From Megaustenia siamemsis (taxonomy: Eukaryota; Mollusca; Gastropoda; Stylommatophora; Ariophantidae), in NCBI GenBank assembly GCA_032433765.1, contig JAVIAB010000049.1:21394779-21458778 (forward strand): a stretch of 64,000 nt of DNA. The letters are read 5' to 3'. A program made the position numbers and the translations under genes. The stretch's first letter is position 1; every line of letters begins with the position of its first letter. Shown one piece after another: positions 40,301 through 54,200 of the stretch. The notes below the pieces were generated by a model. The model ran no database searches. It saw only the letters and a list, made by a program, of their open reading frames with translations, and was not told the DNA's origin.

Positions 40301-43300
40301 ATACATTCATGCCTCATGGGGTCAGCGAACCATACTGGACTATGAGGCGATTTTCCAAAATATGCGGTCGCCAGAGTAACAAAGGATTCCAGTGACACGG
40401 ATGTCGTCTTTACCCTTGTGATCAGGGGAGTTGAAGTGGGAAGACACTGGAGTACCAGTATTCTGTTGGACATCCCTTAGATGTTCACAAAATCTTTCAG
40501 CTAATCTTCTCCCAGACTCACCAATATAGGTCATGTGGCATCGTTGGCATATGATGGCATAAATGATGTTGTGGGACACACATGTGAAGCCATGCTTGAT
40601 ATTAAGAAGAAGACTTATCATCCAACACAGAACTGGAGTCGTCAGTCGCTGGATGGTATGGGACTTGCTAAGGAGGGAAGCACCAATGGACATGTCCGGA
40701 GTGGAATGATCATGATCCACAAATAACTCAATAACAATAACTCAAATGACAAAAAGGGCAGGAGAAAGAAAATGTTCCAAGTACCAGAAATGCATCTTCC
40801 TCGTTCTGCGGTTGGATCTGTCTATCCATTATTTATAGATTCAGCCACGAGAGAACCTGTTCAGTAAAACAGCACCCAGCATCTATCTATCTACCTATTG
40901 ACCTTTCGAGCTGTAGTCGGCCCATAGGACATAGACCAAGATACACCTTCTCCTATCTGAATTTTTGTTCTAGCAGTTTTCAATTCTTTTAAAGATATTT
41001 TATCAAATCTCACCATTTGTCTCTGTTCTGTGCAAGTAGCTCTATCTCATTGAGGGAGCCGAATCCTGCTGCTCTTGCCTCTCTCATCAATGTTCTTCTC
41101 AGTGTCTCCCTGGGTCTTCCTCTTTTTCTCTTACCTGTTGTTTCCCACATGAGGACTTGCTTTGCTATTCGGTTATTATCTCTTCTCATCACATGTCCAA
41201 CATATGACCATCGTCATTTCTTTATTACTGAAGATATCAGTGGTTGATTGGCGATTTCTCTAATTTCCTCGTTTGTTTTGAATTTGTTCCACACTATACC
41301 AAGTATTTTCCTTAGACACTTATTTTCGAATGCGTTCAACTTTGTTTCTATATCTCTTGTTGTTTTCCAGCTTTCACATGCATACGTAAGACACTAATAT
41401 TTTATAAAACTGCTGATTAATCAAGTTTGCTTACCATCAACATTAGACACATAAATTGACATCAATGGAATGGTGAAGAACTTCACAAATATTTAAAGAA
41501 AGTTTTCATTAACTATAATCTTACCTAACAATATGCAGGCCAACACAGTCCCCTACAGTAAAAAAAAAAGAAAAAATTGTGAAATTTTGAAATATTTAAA
41601 AATCTAATGAAATAATTATCATCATCATATGCCATACTGGCTGGCATTGGCGATCATGTCCTTGCACAATCTTCTATCTACAGTGCATCATATCAGTTCT
41701 GTTGTTGACTGTTTTCCATGTCATGACACCAAGCTATCTAGTATTTTCTCTCTTTGTCGTCCATGATCTCTCTTTCTCATTATTTTGCCAATTGTAACCA
41801 AGTATTTCAAATTTCCTCTTCTCATGATGTGCCCGAAAAAGGCTGATTGTTTCTTTCTGATGTTTTTTAGGAGCTCCCTTTTTGTTATGGTCTCTTTGAG
41901 AATGTCTTCATTGGTCTTTTTAGCTGTCCAGGAAACTTTCAACATTCTTCTGAGAAATCCCATCAAGGAAACAATATAAAAACTATAAAAAAAAAAAAAA
42001 AAAACAATTTGTATCTTGTATACTATCTTTGACTCATATGGTTAATAAACAAACAAATAAACAATAAGATTACCCACATGGAGAAGGAGATACATTTTTT
42101 TTTAATTTTAAAAAAAGTCTGGGTATTTTTGCTTTCTTGTATTCTCATTCCTCTTGTTTTCATCTTATTTTTCTGCTTCACAAAGCAAAAATTATAGTCT
42201 TTCTTTCATCGCTTCATCTTGTACCCATTTGCGTGTCAAGGGAAATACAAAGTTCTGGTTCTTGCACTTTTGACGGCTTCAATTATTGAATTGATACACA
42301 ATTGATGTTGTTGTAGCACTTCTTTGATGTTGTCTGTCCATTTTACTCTGGATCTGCCTCTTGCTCTTATTTCTTCTCCTCTTTTAATGTATGTTTTGCA
42401 TGGTAAAGAATCACAAGGCATTCCAGATGGGCAAACCATTTTTATTTGTTGTTACTTTACATAACTCAGCACTGATTCAGTGCCTGCTCTTTCTCTTGTA
42501 ATATTATATCTCAAACCATTTTTATTTGTTGTTACTTTACATAACTCAGTACTGATTCAGTGCCTGCTCTCTCTCTTATAATATCATATCTCAAACCTTT
42601 TTTATTTGTTGTTACTTTACATAACTCAGTACTGATTCAGTGCCTGCTCTTTCTCTTGTAATATCATATCTCAAACCTTTTTTATTTGTTGTTACTTTAC
42701 ATAACTCAGTACTGATTCAGTGCCTGCTCTTTCTCTTGTAATATCATATCTCAAACCATTTTTATTTGTTGTTACTGTACATAACTCAGTACTGATTCAG
42801 TGCCTGCTCTTTCTCTTGTAATATCATATCCTGTGACAGGTCCTAGCAAACCAATAGGGGAGTTATTCTGTTTATTTGTATTAATGCTGCAAAATTATCA
42901 ATAAGGAGATTACTATAAATGTGTGCTGCCGGGGTCCGAAAGGAGAGCAAAGAATAGCGGCGCTGTACGCTACCAGGTATGTTCATAAGAGGTGAGAAAG
43001 GAGGGTTGGGCATGGGACTGGCTATCCCATACTGTAACAAAAATAAGCCGAAAAAAAACTTCACAAACATGGAATTCTTGGAGAAGACAGATAGAAGCAG
43101 AGATGAAGATGATGGGGAAGACATGGAATGATCTTAAAAGAATGGCAAAAAACAGAATGACTTGGAAAATGATTGTTGAAGACCTATGCTCCACTGGGAG
43201 CTAAAAAGGTAGAAGAAGAAGAAGATTACTATAACAACAGCAGTCGGTGAACACTCAGTTTGCAACAAAGCCAGGTGTCCAAACAAGATAGAAAAAAATA

Positions 43301-46300
43301 TAGCTTAGAGTGAACAAGATATGTGAACACTCAGTTTGCAACAAAGCCAGGTCTCCAAACAAGATAGAAAAAAAAATATAGCTTAGAGTGAACAAGATAG
43401 GAACACTGAACCTAGCAAGCTGGGGAAACTCTACAGCACTTATGAGATTCAATATATCTGATAATGGTCTAGGAAAGGTTCATTAATGATCCAATATGTT
43501 GGATAACAATCCAGAAAGAGTAAAGGACATTTATTAGGCAAGGGAAAATATATTCTGCAGGCACATTTTCTCAACTTTAAAATTTCAACACTAATATATG
43601 TATGTCGCTCCAATGTTAAGTAGCATTATGCATACATATATTCTTAATGAGGGGGTAACTGGCTAATGAAAAGGCAACTGGCAATTAGTGGTGCTCTTTC
43701 CTCAATCAAAGGGGAATTTTTATAGTCTATTATTATTTTTAACAGGATCATTCCTTTTATTTCGGTTTCAATATTATTCACTGTATTAGTGCACGCAATT
43801 CTAGAATGTAGAATTCAGAATTTTCACTTTCTCAAAATGAATTTCATATTTGATATTACTGAAAGTCTGGATTTTCTTCCCAACTTTATTTTCTTTTCTG
43901 AATATTCTAGAAGTAGATTCTTTTTCCATGTTCATATTGAAACAATTTTGAATAAATTACCTACAACTTCTGTTCTGTTTCAGAGCCGATAATTTTAGTT
44001 GAAGCACTTGAACTGGATTTTTCTTTTAAGATTGTAAATCTTATTATTTAAAAAAATAAAGTCATTTCCTCTTTTTATCTATCTATTTATCTATTGACCT
44101 TTTGAGCCTTAGCTGGCCCATGGGGCGTAGACCAAGATACTCCTCTTATCTGAATTTTTGTTCTAGCAGTCTTCAATTCTTTTAAAGATATTTTATCAAA
44201 TCTCGCCATTTGTCTCTGTTCTGTGCAAGCAGCTCTATCTCATTGAGGGAGCAGAATCCTGCTGCTCTTGCCTCTCTCATCAGTGTTCTTCTCAGTCTCT
44301 CTGGGTCTTCCTCTTTTTCTCTTACCTGTTGTTTCCCATATGAGGGCTTGCTTTGCTATTCGGTTATTATCTCTTCTCATCACACGTCCAACGTATGACC
44401 ATCGTCTTTTCTTTATTACTGAAGATATTAGTGGTTGATTGGCAATTTCTCTAATTTCCTCGTTTGTTTTGAATTCGTTCCACGCTATACCAAGTATTTT
44501 CCTTAGACATTTATTTTCAAATGCGTTCAACTTTGTTTCTATATCTCTTGTTGTTTTCCAGCTTTCACACGCATACGTCTTTTCATCACTGCCATAAAAA
44601 CAGATTTCAATATTAGTCCAGAGACATTGAAACATTCACAACTTACTTGTTTCTTTCTATTTCAAAACTTGTCATTTCTTTACATGCTTATCAGTATTTA
44701 TCATCCATGTTAATCTTGGTCTACCTCTGCCTTTTTTACCTTGTATTTTCCCTTCCAAGATTACTTTTAAATGACTGCTGTGTCTTTTAACATGTCCTAA
44801 AAATCTTATTTGTCTCTCAGTATTACAATTACAACAATGCAAACTAACGTACCAGTATTACAATTACAACAATGCAGACTAACGTACCAGTATTACAATT
44901 ACAACAAAACAAACTAATTAAATTACCAGAACAATAATTACAACTATATATACTAACTAACCTTCCATTTTTGACAACAGAAACAAGAAAAAGAGTTCTT
45001 AAATGTTATGTAGAGCCAGTCTTAACATATGGATGTGAATCATGGACATTTGGACAACAGACAAGAAAATCACTGGCACTATAGAAATGTTGTTTTACAG
45101 AAGAATGTTGAGAATACCATGGATTTCTAAGAAGAGTAATTAAAAACATTCTGAAAGTGGCCAAAACAAAAAGAGAGCTAATTTCCAATATTAGGAAGAA
45201 ACAATCATCATTTTTTGGCCATGTAATGAGAAGAGAACAAGTGGAATATATTATAACAACTGGGAAAACTGAGGGATGAAGAGATAGAGGGAAGCAAAAA
45301 GAAAAGATTACCAGACAGCTTAAGTGAATGGCTTGACAGAAGGTCATTCTTGGAATTCTTGGAGAAAGCAGATAGAAACAGAGATGAAGAGACATGGAAC
45401 GATCTTAAAAGAATGGCAAGAAACAAAACGGCTTGAAAAGTGTTTGTTAAAGACCTATGCTCCACAGGGAGCTGAAAAGGGAGGTAGAAGAGATAGAAAG
45501 TTGTGGAGAGACATGATCACCTACGTCAGCAGGCACGGTACTTTATGTTGATGAACCTACCAGTATTACAATTACAAGACTAACTTACCAGTACCACAAC
45601 AAATACAATAAAGATTAACTTACCAGCACTGCAAACAGCAGAATGCTGCCTATATTCTCCGAAAATGTCCGATCATGCAAACTGAAGGCAGCTTCCAAGA
45701 TGATCCTGATAAATTGATGAAACAGCCGAGTTATAACAAAGAAATACAAGCTATGGGGATGAAATATTATCATAAGATTTTGTGCATCTCTTACTTAGAT
45801 TGTATCACAATTGGAAAAGTTTTCAAAAAGAATGAACAAAAGGCATTCAGAGTACATGATGATCATTTTATCTATTATGAAGAAGTGCAAAATGAAATGG
45901 TTTGGACACATGTATTGATTGTCTGGCCTGGCAAAGAGCATTCTGCACGGAACTGTGAAAGGAATGGGAATAAGGGGTATGCAGTGAAAGAAATGTGACC
46001 CAGAGAAACGTTGAGAACAACATTGATCAGAGAAGCAAAGGCAGCAGAAATCAGCTCCCTCAATGAGATCAAGATGTTTGCACTGAACAGAGACAGGTGG
46101 CGAGATTTGATAAATGTTTTTTGCAAGGATTGAGACTGCTAGAAAGAAAATTTTTAAAAAGAGAAAGAGTATCTGGGTCTATGCCCTATGGGCCAGCTTA
46201 TGGCTCGAAATGTCAATAGACAGTGAAATAAATAGGAAGATAGCATCAAAGAATGTACAGGTCTTGACTTTGCAGAGTGCCAAAGAATGACTAAAGATAG

Positions 46301-49300
46301 AGAGAGATTAAGGAGGGATGATAGAGTCTGTCAGTGGTGCCCCAAAAACCTCTAGGGTTATGGGATGAAGAACACTAATATTAAATGTTGATTTTCGCTA
46401 CGATTTTTATTTGGAAAATATGCGTCTAATATAGCCTATAACACATAGATTATGGTTTACCCTTTGACTACGATACCGTCGTAAAAATTACCGCCTCAAA
46501 ATATATCTTTTTTGGAATTCAACAGCTTGCCATAGGCAAACATCCCTTCCTCTTTTCCCTATACGTTCCTAATTATCACTAACGGTGACCCCTGTGTGTT
46601 TGATTTTTTTTTATTTGATGTTGGATTTGTTTTTTTCCTATACACCATAGTAAAAAATACTACGGTGTCATAAAAACATGGCTGATTTTTAAAAATAATT
46701 TCGGTCAATTTTCAAGAAGGGAACAGGCAAAATAAATGCAATGCTGTGGATAATCTTGCAGCAGGCAACAAGCGGTGTGTGTAACATACACTTCTACAGA
46801 GTATGGTGACAGCTTTACAAATAAAGGGAGTCGCGATAGCTCAGTGGTTAGTGAACTGGACTGCAAAGGACAAGAGGTAGGGTTCGATCCCAACCGACTT
46901 CCAGGTTCACCCAGCCTTAAATGGGTACCAGATTTTTTTCTGGGAAAGTAAAGCGGCACGAGCGTAGTGCCGACCACATTACCCCAAAAATCATGTGCTG
47001 AAGGTCTGTAAAATGTATGGTCACTACAACCATATTCCCTATACGCCATTTGGCATAGCCGGGGCTCTTTACTTTTTTACTTTTTACAAATAAAAGACAA
47101 TAAAAATATTATACATGTCGGCCAACATGGCCTTCTTACGAAAACAGGGACAACACAAATTGAAACAAACAACGAAATTAGGATATACTCTACTGCATGT
47201 TTTTAATTTTCAAGAAACTTGTTTTATTCTTCTTTTTTTTCATTTGACCGAGGGGAAATCTTCGGCTGTCTGAGAAAATCTCTTTAGCTGGCTGTTGGCA
47301 AGACATAGAAAAACAAACTGTAACTCTAAAATGAAACATGGACAATAGACAAGAAAACAGAACAGAGAATTGAAGCCTTTGAAATGTGGATTTATAGAAG
47401 AATAGATAGAATTGGATGGAAAGAGAAGAAAACAAATAATGAAGTCTTAAAACAACTAAAAATGAAAAGAGAACTACTAAATACAATTAGAACAAGACAA
47501 ATGAAATTTTTGGGGCATGTTAAAAGACACAACAGCCTAATATAAGTAATATTGGAAGGGAAAATACAAGGTAGAAGAGGCAGAGGCAGGCCAACACTAA
47601 CATGGACAAGTAACATCAAAAGATGGACAAGTCAACCTATGACAATCTGCACCATCAAAGCAAGAGACAGAGTGGAATGCAGCTCCATGGTAACCAACCT
47701 TTGATGCGGAGACAGCACTCAATGATGATGACCCCTAAAATAACAGCAAAAGTACGGGGAATTTACCAGGAAATTATCGGCAATGAACGAGCAACATACT
47801 GGCAATGAACAAGCAACAAGCAGACTGGAAGTATCAAAGGACAAAGTACATGTCAGATAGCTAAAGTGCAATACAGGAACGTACCAGCAATGAATGGGCT
47901 GGATGTATCAATGACTAGTCAATGGACAATGCGCACATTAGATAGCCAAAGCGTAATGCATTCTATCTATCTATCTATTGACCTTTTTAGCCGTAGCCAA
48001 CCCATAGGGCGTAGACCAAGATACTCCTTCTCTTATCTGAATTTTTGTTCTAGCAGTTTTCAATTCTTTTAAAGATATTTTATCAAATCTCGCCATTTGT
48101 CTCTGTTCTGTACAAGCAGCTCTATCTCATTGAGGGAACCGATTCCTGCTGCTTTTGCCTCTCTCAATGTTCTTCTCAGTGTCTCTCTTGGTCTTCCTCT
48201 TTTTCTTGGTTTTCCTCTGTTGTTTCCCACATGAGGGTTTGCTTTGCTATTCGGTTATTATCTCTTCTCATCACATGTCCAACATATGACCAAATGTCTT
48301 TTCTTTATTACTGAAGATATTAGTGGTTGATTGGCGATTTCTTTAATTTCCTCGTTTGTTTTGAATTCATTCCACGCTATACCAAGTATTTTCCTTAGAC
48401 ATTTATTTTCGAATGCGTTCAACTTTGTTTCTATGTCTCTTGTTGTTTTCCAGCTTTCACACGCATACGTAAGATTTGGTAGTACATTTGATTTGAATAG
48501 CCTAAGTTTTGTGTTTGTGCTGATGAGTTTTGATTTCCACAACTTTTCAAGGCTTCTGAAAGACATTGCTGCTTTAGCTATTCTGATTCTAATTTCTTTG
48601 CTTGTATCCCCTTCTCGATCAATGTGACTTCCAAGATAGATAAAGTGATCGATCTCTTCCACTGGTTTGTTTTCCATGTATATTTTGTCATCTGTTGGAA
48701 TTAAGCTTTTCATGACTTTAGTCTTTTCATATTGATCTCAAGCTCAATTTTGCTGGCTATTGGAAATAGTTCATTTGTGTTTTCCTGCATCGTTTTTATC
48801 TGACTACTGATGAGAAATATGTCATCAGCAAAGTCGAGATCCTCCAAATGGTCTCCTTGTATCCATTCGATGCCTTTATTACCAGTGCAGCATTTCTTCA
48901 TTATGAAGTCCATAACAACTCCAAATAACAAGGGCGATAAAATACATCCTTGTTTAACCCCAGTTTCTGTTGGGAAACATTCACTCAGTCCTTCCTCTGT
49001 TCGAACTGCACATGTGTAACCATCATACATGTCTTTAATAATATTTGTAATGCATTGGACGGGGAATAAATCTGATTGAAACCGAGAAATAATTACCGCA
49101 TCTGATACAGGCTCTGGCAATATGGGCACTGGCAGTTGTGTTTACTTGTATACAGGTAAAATTCTAAATTCTAATTGTTTGCGCTAGTCATTCATAAACC
49201 ATCATTGGGATCAATTTTGTTTCTGAGATACAGAGGATACTTAAAAAATATAGTAAGTTGCTTGCTTGCTTGCGTTCACCCGATGACTAAAGGAGTATAC

Positions 49301-51174
49301 CTCTTCATCATCCGCCCTTAAAAGGACGTTACGTGGGCGTGTCTGCATTGTGTTGTGGTTTGGTGGTTTGCAGTTTAACTGTGATGTTTCAGCCTTTCGG
49401 CCCAACACATCCGACTTCAGCATGTAATTTTTGAGTACCGAGTTGTCTTCCTTCTTCGATCCCTACTCACTTGGCCAGACTAGACAGGTTAGTCTGTTAC
49501 TAGAGGCACCACGGAGAGATGGAGCATGGTCTGGATGGTTCTGGTTCACCGATTTTGGTGCAATGCCATCAGCTCTGGGTTGCTGACAACTTCTAGCTCT
49601 GGTGCTGTGAGGCGCGCCTTCGCCTCCATATAAAGTTGAAGATAATTATTTCATTTTCAGTACTTTATGAGTTCTAATAGTGTGGAATGTGAATGTTTTG
49701 AATTCACATCTGCAATAACATTTGATTTTGATTGTGATAACATAGTCTAATATTTGATAATTTTAACTTAACCTAAAAAACATCAGAAAGAAACAATCAA
49801 CATTTTTTGGGCACATCATGAGAAGAGGAAAGTTGGAATACTTGGTTACAACTGGCAAAATAAAAGGAAAGAGAGATCGTGGACGACAAAGAGAGAAAAT
49901 ACTGGATAGCTTGGTGTCATGGCATGGAAAACAGTCAACAACAGAACTCATACATTGCACTGTGGATAGAAGATTGTGGAAGGACATGACCGCCAACGCC
50001 AAGCGGTACAGCACATGATGATGATGATGAGATACAAAGAGAACACTGTATAAAACATGATTTTGTAGACAAATGGCAGTTTAAGAGAGTGGTTTGACTG
50101 TAAGTTAACAACAGATACAACACCTGCGTATCTACCAGGGCTCTGACCATGGTCATAGTAGAAGGGAATAGTGTCACTGTCACCTGTCACAATATTCTAA
50201 GAGGTAACTAAGGAGGTTAGGGTCAAGATGCTCACAAGTGTTACAGAGTTCATGCATCTGAACTGAAGCCAACTTCAGTGCTTTTGCTGTTTTGTGAGCT
50301 TCATATTGGGGGACATGCTGAGGTGGGGATCTCAGCATTATGGAGTTGTCCTTTGTGCAATAAAGATGATCTCTTAAATAAACTGAATTAACATCAAAAA
50401 TGATAAACAACTATAGAAATTTTTTTTTTTCGTTCGCCAGCTTTGACCTTTGACAAAGTCCCTAGCGACTAGGAACTGAATTTTGCATGTTAATCCATTT
50501 TCCCTGGCAGCCGTGTGCACAGGGGCCTCCTCGCCGCACAGGTAAATAACTCCGCCTTTGGAAGTACTCATATTTTTTCCGTCCATGAGTAATTAACGTT
50601 TCAAGCCGGTCCATGCTGCTGTGACCAGGAGTGGTTGCCGCAGAGAGAAATCATAAATAAAAATCCCAACTGTGTAGCCGGGATTTGAACCCACAACCTC
50701 TCTGTCTTGAGATCAACCAGTCCCCCTCCCAACTATAGAAATAGAAAGCTGTGGAGAGACATGATCACACATAACAACAGGACTAGTACTTGATGATCTC
50801 TGCAATATGTGCCACTTTGGCACGCAAGGTTTCTGTTTTTGAGATTGTGGTTCTGCCCTTTGTCTTCGGCTCGAAAGGACAATAGATAGATAGATAGATA
50901 GTACTTGATGGTAACAAATATGATGTTGTCCATCTGTAATAAACAAAGCAATGATTTATGAAACAAGCATGTGACAACATCTACTCACGGTGGCAACAGG
51001 AAGATGAAGAACTCATGAGGTTTGAAGAACTCTGGGAGGTTTTTGGCAATGCCTGAGAAGCTGGGAAATAACAATTATTATTCCAGTTACCACAAACTCT
51101 TTTCTTCATTGCTAATGGTTTAAATCACTTTATTAAATCTCCTAATAAAGGTTCCCTCCCTTGCCTTGCTAGCT

Positions 51175-51216
<42 letters not shown>

Positions 51217-54200
51217 GTACCGGGCCTGCTAGCGTAGGTGATCATGTCTCTCCACAACTTTCGATCTCAACAGTTATTTATCATTTCTTTTGTTGACCTA
51301 CTGCCAAGTCATTCTCTTGAGCTGTCTGGTATTTTTTCTCTTTGCTTCCCTCTATCTCTTCGTCCCTCAGTTTTCCAGTTGTTACAATATATTCCAGTTG
51401 TTCTCTTCTCATTACATGGCCAAAATATGAGGATTGTTTCTTCCTAATATTGGAAATCAGCTCTCTTTTTGCTTTGGCCTCTTTCAGAATATTTTCATTA
51501 CTCTTTTTAGCCGTCTTTGGTATTCTCAACATTCTTCTGTAAAACAACATTTCTACAGGATCCAGTGATTTTCTTGTCTGTTATTCTATTTTCCATGATT
51601 CACATCCATATGTTAAGACTGGTTCTACTTAACATTTAAGAACTCTTTTTCTTGTTTCTATTGTCAAAAATGGATTGCATAGTATCTTCCTCATATTTTG
51701 GAAAGCTGCTTTTGCCTGAGCCATTCTGCATCTCACCTCGGTTGTACACCTGCCATCTGAGGTTAACATTGTTCCCAGATATTTAAATTCATTATCTGTT
51801 TTAATATTGTTCCACTTGTTTTTATTTTTGCATTGAGGTGATGTTTTTTCCTTTGTTGTTACCATTACTCCTCTCTTAGCTAATACTAAAATAAATAAAA
51901 TTCAAAATTATATTCTTCATAAGTACTAACAAACAACTATCATATCTACTTGAAAACTTCTTTTATTTCTAGCATTCCCCCATGTTGTGGACATAGATGT
52001 ATTGTATCGCTAGCTTAAAGTAAAGCCACAATATATGTGCTTTTCAGTCTGACACACCTGCCTACAAAGTGCATGGATTTACATATTAATTTTGCCAGGG
52101 ATGTGGTCAATTTTGGCCTAATCTATTCAACTTACAACTGCCAATGGTTCTTAAACATGCATTAGTGTACATGGGACCTCCTGGGTTTTGCAATTATTCA
52201 AGAAGGCTGGATTATGAATCTCACTATCCAAAGACTGGGGGAAGTTGAAACAACTAAGAAACCATGAAATCAAAGTGAAAACCTAAACCTGGGATCTTCC
52301 TGTCAAAAGGCTGACATCTTACATCTAGATCACGCAGCCCAACTAAATAAGCTCTAACAAATATCTGCCAGATCTACATAAGAACTAGTTAACTTTTTCC
52401 GTATTTAAGCTTTTCATCAATGCAATGGGACAGATTTAAGAGACAAAATTTGTCATGGTTTTAAGAATCAATTATATATATATAAAAGTAAATAAAAATA
52501 TATATATTTATCTAACATATAACATTTTATATATGAATTTTTAGATAATTGAACAAGGCATTAGATTTCACCAATACCAAAATGATACAAGACATGTAAA
52601 AAGAATATGATTTGATGATGGTTCATACTAGTCAAATTGAGAGTGACACAGTAGGCGGTGAAACATATGCGGCCGAAGTCAACATGGCACACAGTGCGGC
52701 GAAACGTACCGAAAGAGTTAAGCAAATGCCTTTCATGACCTATTTCTTTTTTTCACTTTCTAAATAGATGTCTGCCTCAGATACCTTAGTACCGTTATCT
52801 ATTTCTTTTTTTTCACTTTCTAAATAGATGTCTGTCTCAGATACCTTAGTACCGTTATCTATTTCTTTTTTTCACTTTCTAAATAGATGTCTGTCTCAGA
52901 TACCTTAGTACCGTTATCTATTTCTTTTTTTTCACTTTCTAAATATATGTCTGTCACAGATACCTTAGTACCTTTATCTATTTCTTTTTTTCACTTTCTA
53001 AATAGATGTCTGTCACAGATACCTTAGTACCTTTATCTATTTCTTTTTTCACTTTCTAAATAGATGTCTGTCACAGATACCTTAGTAACTTTATCTATTT
53101 CTTTTTTTCACTTTCTAAATAGATGTCTGTCACAGATACCTTAGTACCTTTATCTATTTCTTTTTTTCACTTTCTAAATAGATGTCTGTCACAGATACCT
53201 TATCTATTTCTTTTTTTCACTTTCTAAATAGATGTCTGTCACAGATACCTTAGTACCTTTATCTATTTCTTATAGTTATACGAAAGCCCCGGTATCACTG
53301 CAAACAAATTAAAATCTATAATTGCACAAGTTCCAGTGGAATCATCTGAATTAACATCTCATCGAATATCAAAACAAATAAAAAGGCAGCTGCAGTCCCA
53401 ATCATAGCAAACACAGCACATGTCAAAAGACATAATGGGTATTAGCACCGAAAGTTAATGCAGCTGAAGTGTCCTCTAACATAATATATTCTCATACCTC
53501 TATTTGTTCATTTTAAGTACATGATTTTTTCCTACTGGAGATTCAAGCAGATTATTAAAAATGATATCTGAAATTGTAATTAAATTTGTTGTGGAAAATT
53601 GCCTGTTTAACACTATCTATCTAGCTATCGATACTCTGCAATCCATTTTTGACAATAGAAACAAGAAAAAGAGTTCTTAAATGTTACGTAGAGCCAGTCT
53701 TAACATATGGATGCTAATCATGGACAGTAGGACAACAGACAAGAAAATCACTGGAGTCTGTAGAAATGTGGTTTTACAGAAGAATGTTGAGAATACCATG
53801 GACAGCTAAGAAGAGTAATGAAATGTTCTGAAAGAGGTCAAAGCAAAAAGAGAGCTAATTTCCAATATTAGGAAGAAACAATCATCATTTTTTGGTCACA
53901 TAATGAGAAGAGAACAATTGGAATATATTGTAACAACTGGAAAAATTGAGGGACGAAGAGATAGAGGGAAGGAAAGAGAGAAAATTAAGACAACTTAAGA
54001 GAATGACTTGGCAGAAGGTCAACAACAGAAATGATAAAGAACTGTCGAGATCGAAAGATGTGGAGAGACATGATCACCTACGCAGGCCCAATACTTGATG
54101 ATGATCTAGCTATCGACCTATCAAGCCATAACTGACACCTAAGGCATAGACACAAATACTCTTTCCCTGTTTCGAAAATTATTCTTTCTAGCAGTTTCAA

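Noticed and set aside
41430..41480. Possible exon FFTIPLMSIYVSNVDG followed by GTAAGC on the minus strand
   Set aside because: Exons 5 and 6 join perfectly without it. It would introduce a stop in the required phase.
42992..43204. A 70-codon frame starting MRKEGWAWDW
   Set aside because: It crosses the SINE/LINE-C junction; only the LINE-C part is former coding sequence.
46826..46900. A tRNA gene suggested by A-box and B-box
   Set aside because: The sequence cannot be closed into an acceptor stem and continues into a conserved SINE body found at eight other places.
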